From: an uncultured Hungatella sp.
Lineage (GTDB): Bacteria > Bacillota > Clostridia > Lachnospirales > Lachnospiraceae
Length of the DNA stretch: 25,350 bases
Reading direction: 5' to 3'
NCBI GenBank assembly: GCA_910577935.1
Contig: CAJTOT010000045.1
Span: 1-25,350 of the forward strand
The notes under the pieces were generated by a model. The model saw nothing but the letters and a program-made list of their open reading frames with translations. It made no database searches and was not told where the DNA came from. Positions 23,351-25,350 of this stretch are shown piece by piece. The position numbers and the translations under genes are program-made. How positions within the stretch are numbered: position 1 is the stretch's first letter; every line of letters begins with the position of its first letter.

Positions 23351-24097
23351 ATGAGCGTTATTTCTATGAAGCAGCTTTTGGAGGCCGGTGTGCATTTCGG
23401 ACACCAGACAAGAAGATGGAACCCTAAGATGGCTCCGTATATCTACACGGAGAGAAACGGCATCTACATCATCGACCTGCAGAAGTCCGTGGGAAAGGTT
23501 GACGAGGCTTACCAGGCTGTTGCCGATCTTGCTGCCAACGGCGGCACGATTCTCTTTGTGGGAACCAAGAAGCAGGCCCAGGATGCCATCAAGACAGAGG
23601 CAGAGCGCTGCGGCATGTTCTATGTGAACGAGAGATGGTTAGGCGGGATGCTGACCAACTTCAAGACGATTCAGAGCAGAATCTTAAGACTGAAAGAGAT
23701 CGAGACCATGTCCGAGGACGGCACATTTGACGTGCTGCCCAAGAAGGAAGTTATCAAGATCAAGAAAGAGTGGGAGAAGCTGGAGAGGAACTTGGGCGGT
23801 ATCAAGGAGATGAAAAGACTTCCGGATGCCATCTTCATCGTAGATCCGAAGAAGGAGAGAATCTGCGTTCAGGAAGCACATACTCTGGGTATTCCGCTGA
23901 TCGGTATCTGTGATACAAACTGTGATCCGGAAGAACTGGACTATGTAATTCCGGGCAATGATGACGCTATCCGTGCAGTGAAACTCATTGTCGCCAAGAT
24001 GGCAGATGCAGTAATTGAAGCAAACCAGGGTGAAGCAGGAGATGCTTACGAGGGATTTGAAGAGACAGCGGAAGCAGAGGAAACTGTAGAGGCTTGA
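23351..24097 (+). CDS. rpsB: 30S ribosomal protein S2
   Basis: Component of the small ribosomal subunit near the mRNA path, needed for S1 or equivalent function and for initiation. The 248-residue protein begins MSVISMKQLLEAGVHFGHQ, the S2 signature, and includes WNPKMAPYIYTERNGIYIIDL, FVGTKKQAQ, RWLGGMLTNF and IPLIGICDTNCDPEELDYVIPGNDD (split here for reading), all strongly conserved. The last 20 or so residues form an acidic tail of the kind often seen in Firmicutes. GGAGGT (23339-23344) precedes the ATG by 6 nt. It is followed by tsf as in nearly all bacteria, but a strong terminator lies between the two genes. Confidence 0.98.
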   Translation: MSVISMKQLLEAGVHFGHQTRRWNPKMAPYIYTERNGIYIIDLQKSVGKVDEAYQAVADLAANGGTILFVGTKKQAQDAIKTEAERCGMFYVNERWLGGMLTNFKTIQSRILRLKEIETMSEDGTFDVLPKKEVIKIKKEWEKLERNLGGIKEMKRLPDAIFIVDPKKERICVQEAHTLGIPLIGICDTNCDPEELDYVIPGNDDAIRAVKLIVAKMADAVIEANQGEAGDAYEGFEETAEAEETVEA

Positions 24098-24108
24098 TTT
24101 CAGAGAAG

Positions 24109-24146
24109 ATGCTTCAATCTGTGAAGAACGGATTGAAGCATTTTTT
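24109..24146 (+). terminator. Strong terminator or attenuator between rpsB and tsf
   Basis: ATGCTTCAATC (24109-24119) pairs with GATTGAAGCAT (24131-24141). Three more pairs (one G-T wobble) extend the stem to 14 bp with a GAAGA loop, and six T residues (24141-24146) follow. It lies 11 nt behind the rpsB stop and 57 nt before tsf, so part of rpsB transcription should end here. Confidence 0.88.
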
Positions 24147-24203
24147 AAAACAGAGGATACGGTCAGAGGACCGGGAAAATAATAATATTCGGAGGGAAAA
24201 ATC

Positions 24204-25142
24204 ATGGCAGTAACAGCAGCAATGGTAAAAGAATTGAGAGAGATGACCGGCGCGGGGATGATGGACTGCAAGAAGGCTCTTGCGGCGACCGACGGCGATA
24301 TGGATAAGGCAGTTGAGTTTCTGAGGGAGAAGGGCCTGGCAGGCGCAGCCAAAAAGGCCGGCCGCATCGCGGCGGAGGGCATCGTGGTTACCGCTCTCAC
24401 AGACGACGTGAAGAAAGCGGTTGTGGTTGAGGTCAACGCTGAGACTGACTTTGTGGCAAAGAACGAGAAGTTCCAGACTTTCGCGGCGGATGTGGCTGCT
24501 CAGGCCTTGGTTACTACCGCGGCAGACATTGATGCCTTTATGGCAGAGACATGGAGTAAGGATGCATCCATGACCGTAAAGGAGGCACTGTCCTCTCAGA
24601 TCTCCATCATCGGCGAGAACATGAACATCAGAAGATTTGAGCAGGTGGTTGAAGAGAACGGATTTGTGGCTTCCTATATCCACGGCGGCGGCAAGATCGG
24701 TGTGCTCGTTGACGTGGAGACCGATGTTGTCAATGACGCTGTGAAGGAGATGGCAAAGAATGTAGCCATGCAGGCAGCCGCTTTGAAGCCCATGTACACA
24801 AATCGGAATGAGGTGAGCCAGGAGTTTATTGAACACGAGAAGGGAATTCTGATGGCTCAGATTCAGAACGATCCCAAGGAGGCCTCCAAGCCTGAGAAGG
24901 TGATTGCGGGCATGATTGAGGGACGTATTAATAAAGAACTGAAGGAAATCTGCCTGATGGATCAGGTTTATGTGAAGGCAGAGGATGGAAAGCAGTCCGT
25001 GGAGCAGTATGTGAAGGCTGTGGCTAAGGAGAACGGAGCGAATATTAAGATTAAGAAGTTTGTTCGGTTCGAGACCGGCGAGGGTCTGGAGAAGAAGGAA
25101 GAGAACTTCGCTGAGGAAGTGGCGAAGCAGATGGGAATGTAA
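24204..25142 (+). CDS. tsf: Translation elongation factor Ts
   Basis: Guanine-nucleotide exchange factor that recycles EF-Tu. The 312-residue protein has the N-terminal UBA-like domain with MTGAGMMDCKKAL (residues 14-26) and the EF-Tu-contacting motif TDFVAKN (81-87), followed by the two-part core domain. Length is typical (about 280-315). CGGAGGG upstream gives a good ribosome binding site for the ATG at 24204. It follows rpsB in the usual order, but a strong hairpin terminator sits in front of it. Either read-through or an unseen promoter near 24147-24190 must supply its transcription. A terminator follows 43 nt after the stop. Confidence 0.98.
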   Translation: MAVTAAMVKELREMTGAGMMDCKKALAATDGDMDKAVEFLREKGLAGAAKKAGRIAAEGIVVTALTDDVKKAVVVEVNAETDFVAKNEKFQTFAADVAAQALVTTAADIDAFMAETWSKDASMTVKEALSSQISIIGENMNIRRFEQVVEENGFVASYIHGGGKIGVLVDVETDVVNDAVKEMAKNVAMQAAALKPMYTNRNEVSQEFIEHEKGILMAQIQNDPKEASKPEKVIAGMIEGRINKELKEICLMDQVYVKAEDGKQSVEQYVKAVAKENGANIKIKKFVRFETGEGLEKKEENFAEEVAKQMGM

Positions 25143-25185
25143 CTCCAAAATGGGAGGTTCCAACCATAACGTATCATAAGTTATT

Positions 25186-25231
25186 AAAAAGCGCCGGAAG
25201 CCGATAAAATCAAGGCTTCCGGCGCTTTTTT
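25186..25231 (+). terminator. Intrinsic terminator after tsf
   Basis: The A-tract plus GCGCCGGAAGCC (25186-25202) pairs with GGCTTCCGGCGC plus the T-tract (25214-25230), 17 bp in all, with an 11-nt loop and six T residues (25226-25231). The flanking A and T runs make it potentially active in both directions. Confidence 0.92.
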
Positions 25232-25288
25232 GCTGTCCATTGGAACTACTGTAAATTATCGTGAAATATCATATCTTAATGCAAAAGT

Positions 25289-25333
25289 TGTACATGGAAT
25301 TGTACATGAACTGTACATAGAAACTTATGTACA
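25289..25333. promoter_or_regulatory. Array of four TGTACA palindromes (candidate operator)
   Basis: TGTACA occurs at 25289-25294, 25301-25306, 25312-25317 and 25328-25333. The first three are in direct-repeat context (TTGTACATGGA, TTGTACATGAA, CTGTACATAGA) with starts 12 and 11 bp apart; the fourth follows 16 bp further. They lie in A+T-rich sequence behind the tsf terminator. No gene is visible up to the window edge, so this is probably the upstream region of a gene beyond it. Confidence 0.6.
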
Positions 25334-25350
25334 AAGTCGCATTCTTCTTA

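Overview
The window looks like chromosome from a Gram-positive anaerobe of the class Clostridia, most likely Lachnospiraceae. The pointers are strong AGGAGG-type ribosome binding sites, sigma-A-like promoters with TG-extended -10 boxes, G+C-rich housekeeping codon use, a tig-clpP-clpX-lon-ysxC gene order of the Firmicutes type, and a B. subtilis-like set of iron-sulfur cysteines in a PurF-like protein. No database search was possible, so the taxonomy is an inference.

Positions 1-2650 are accessory and visibly richer in A+T than what follows. They hold the 3' end of one AAA-ATPase/PD-(D/E)XK nuclease gene, a complete paralogue of it, and decayed or duplicated non-coding sequence around both. 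From 2589 the housekeeping part begins: a promoter, gltX, a UvrD-family helicase and a CobO/BtuR adenosyltransferase packed as one transcription unit, then a small acidic DUF1292-type protein with its own likely promoter. A CYTH-domain protein lies on the opposite strand, and an apparently bidirectional terminator separates it from the DUF1292 gene.

Positions 7760-14221 form a protein quality-control block. Trigger factor, ClpP and ClpX run as one operon closed by a terminator, and Lon plus the ribosome-assembly GTPase YsxC/EngB follow with an ATGA overlap. A palindrome between the CYTH gene and tig supplies the -35 element of both divergent promoters. At 14315-15730 there is a monocistronic PurF-like protein in which the catalytic glutaminase cysteine is glycine, while the PRPP loop and the iron-sulfur cysteines remain.

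Positions 15864-20152 carry a MarR regulator and the two halves of a heterodimeric ABC exporter, tightly coupled, behind a promoter and a candidate operator. An isoamylase/GlgX-type debranching enzyme follows on the minus strand, with a TTG start and its own promoter. After it come a small HD-domain hydrolase, a 15-bp tandem repeat, rpsB, a strong terminator, tsf and a second strong terminator. The window ends in an array of four TGTACA palindromes that probably belongs to a gene lying beyond it.

I saw no tRNA, rRNA, CRISPR array or insertion sequence. The most interesting items are the glutaminase-dead PurF-like protein, the TGTACA array at the right end, the palindrome shared by the divergent tig/CYTH promoters, and the repeat array in front of the rpsB promoter.
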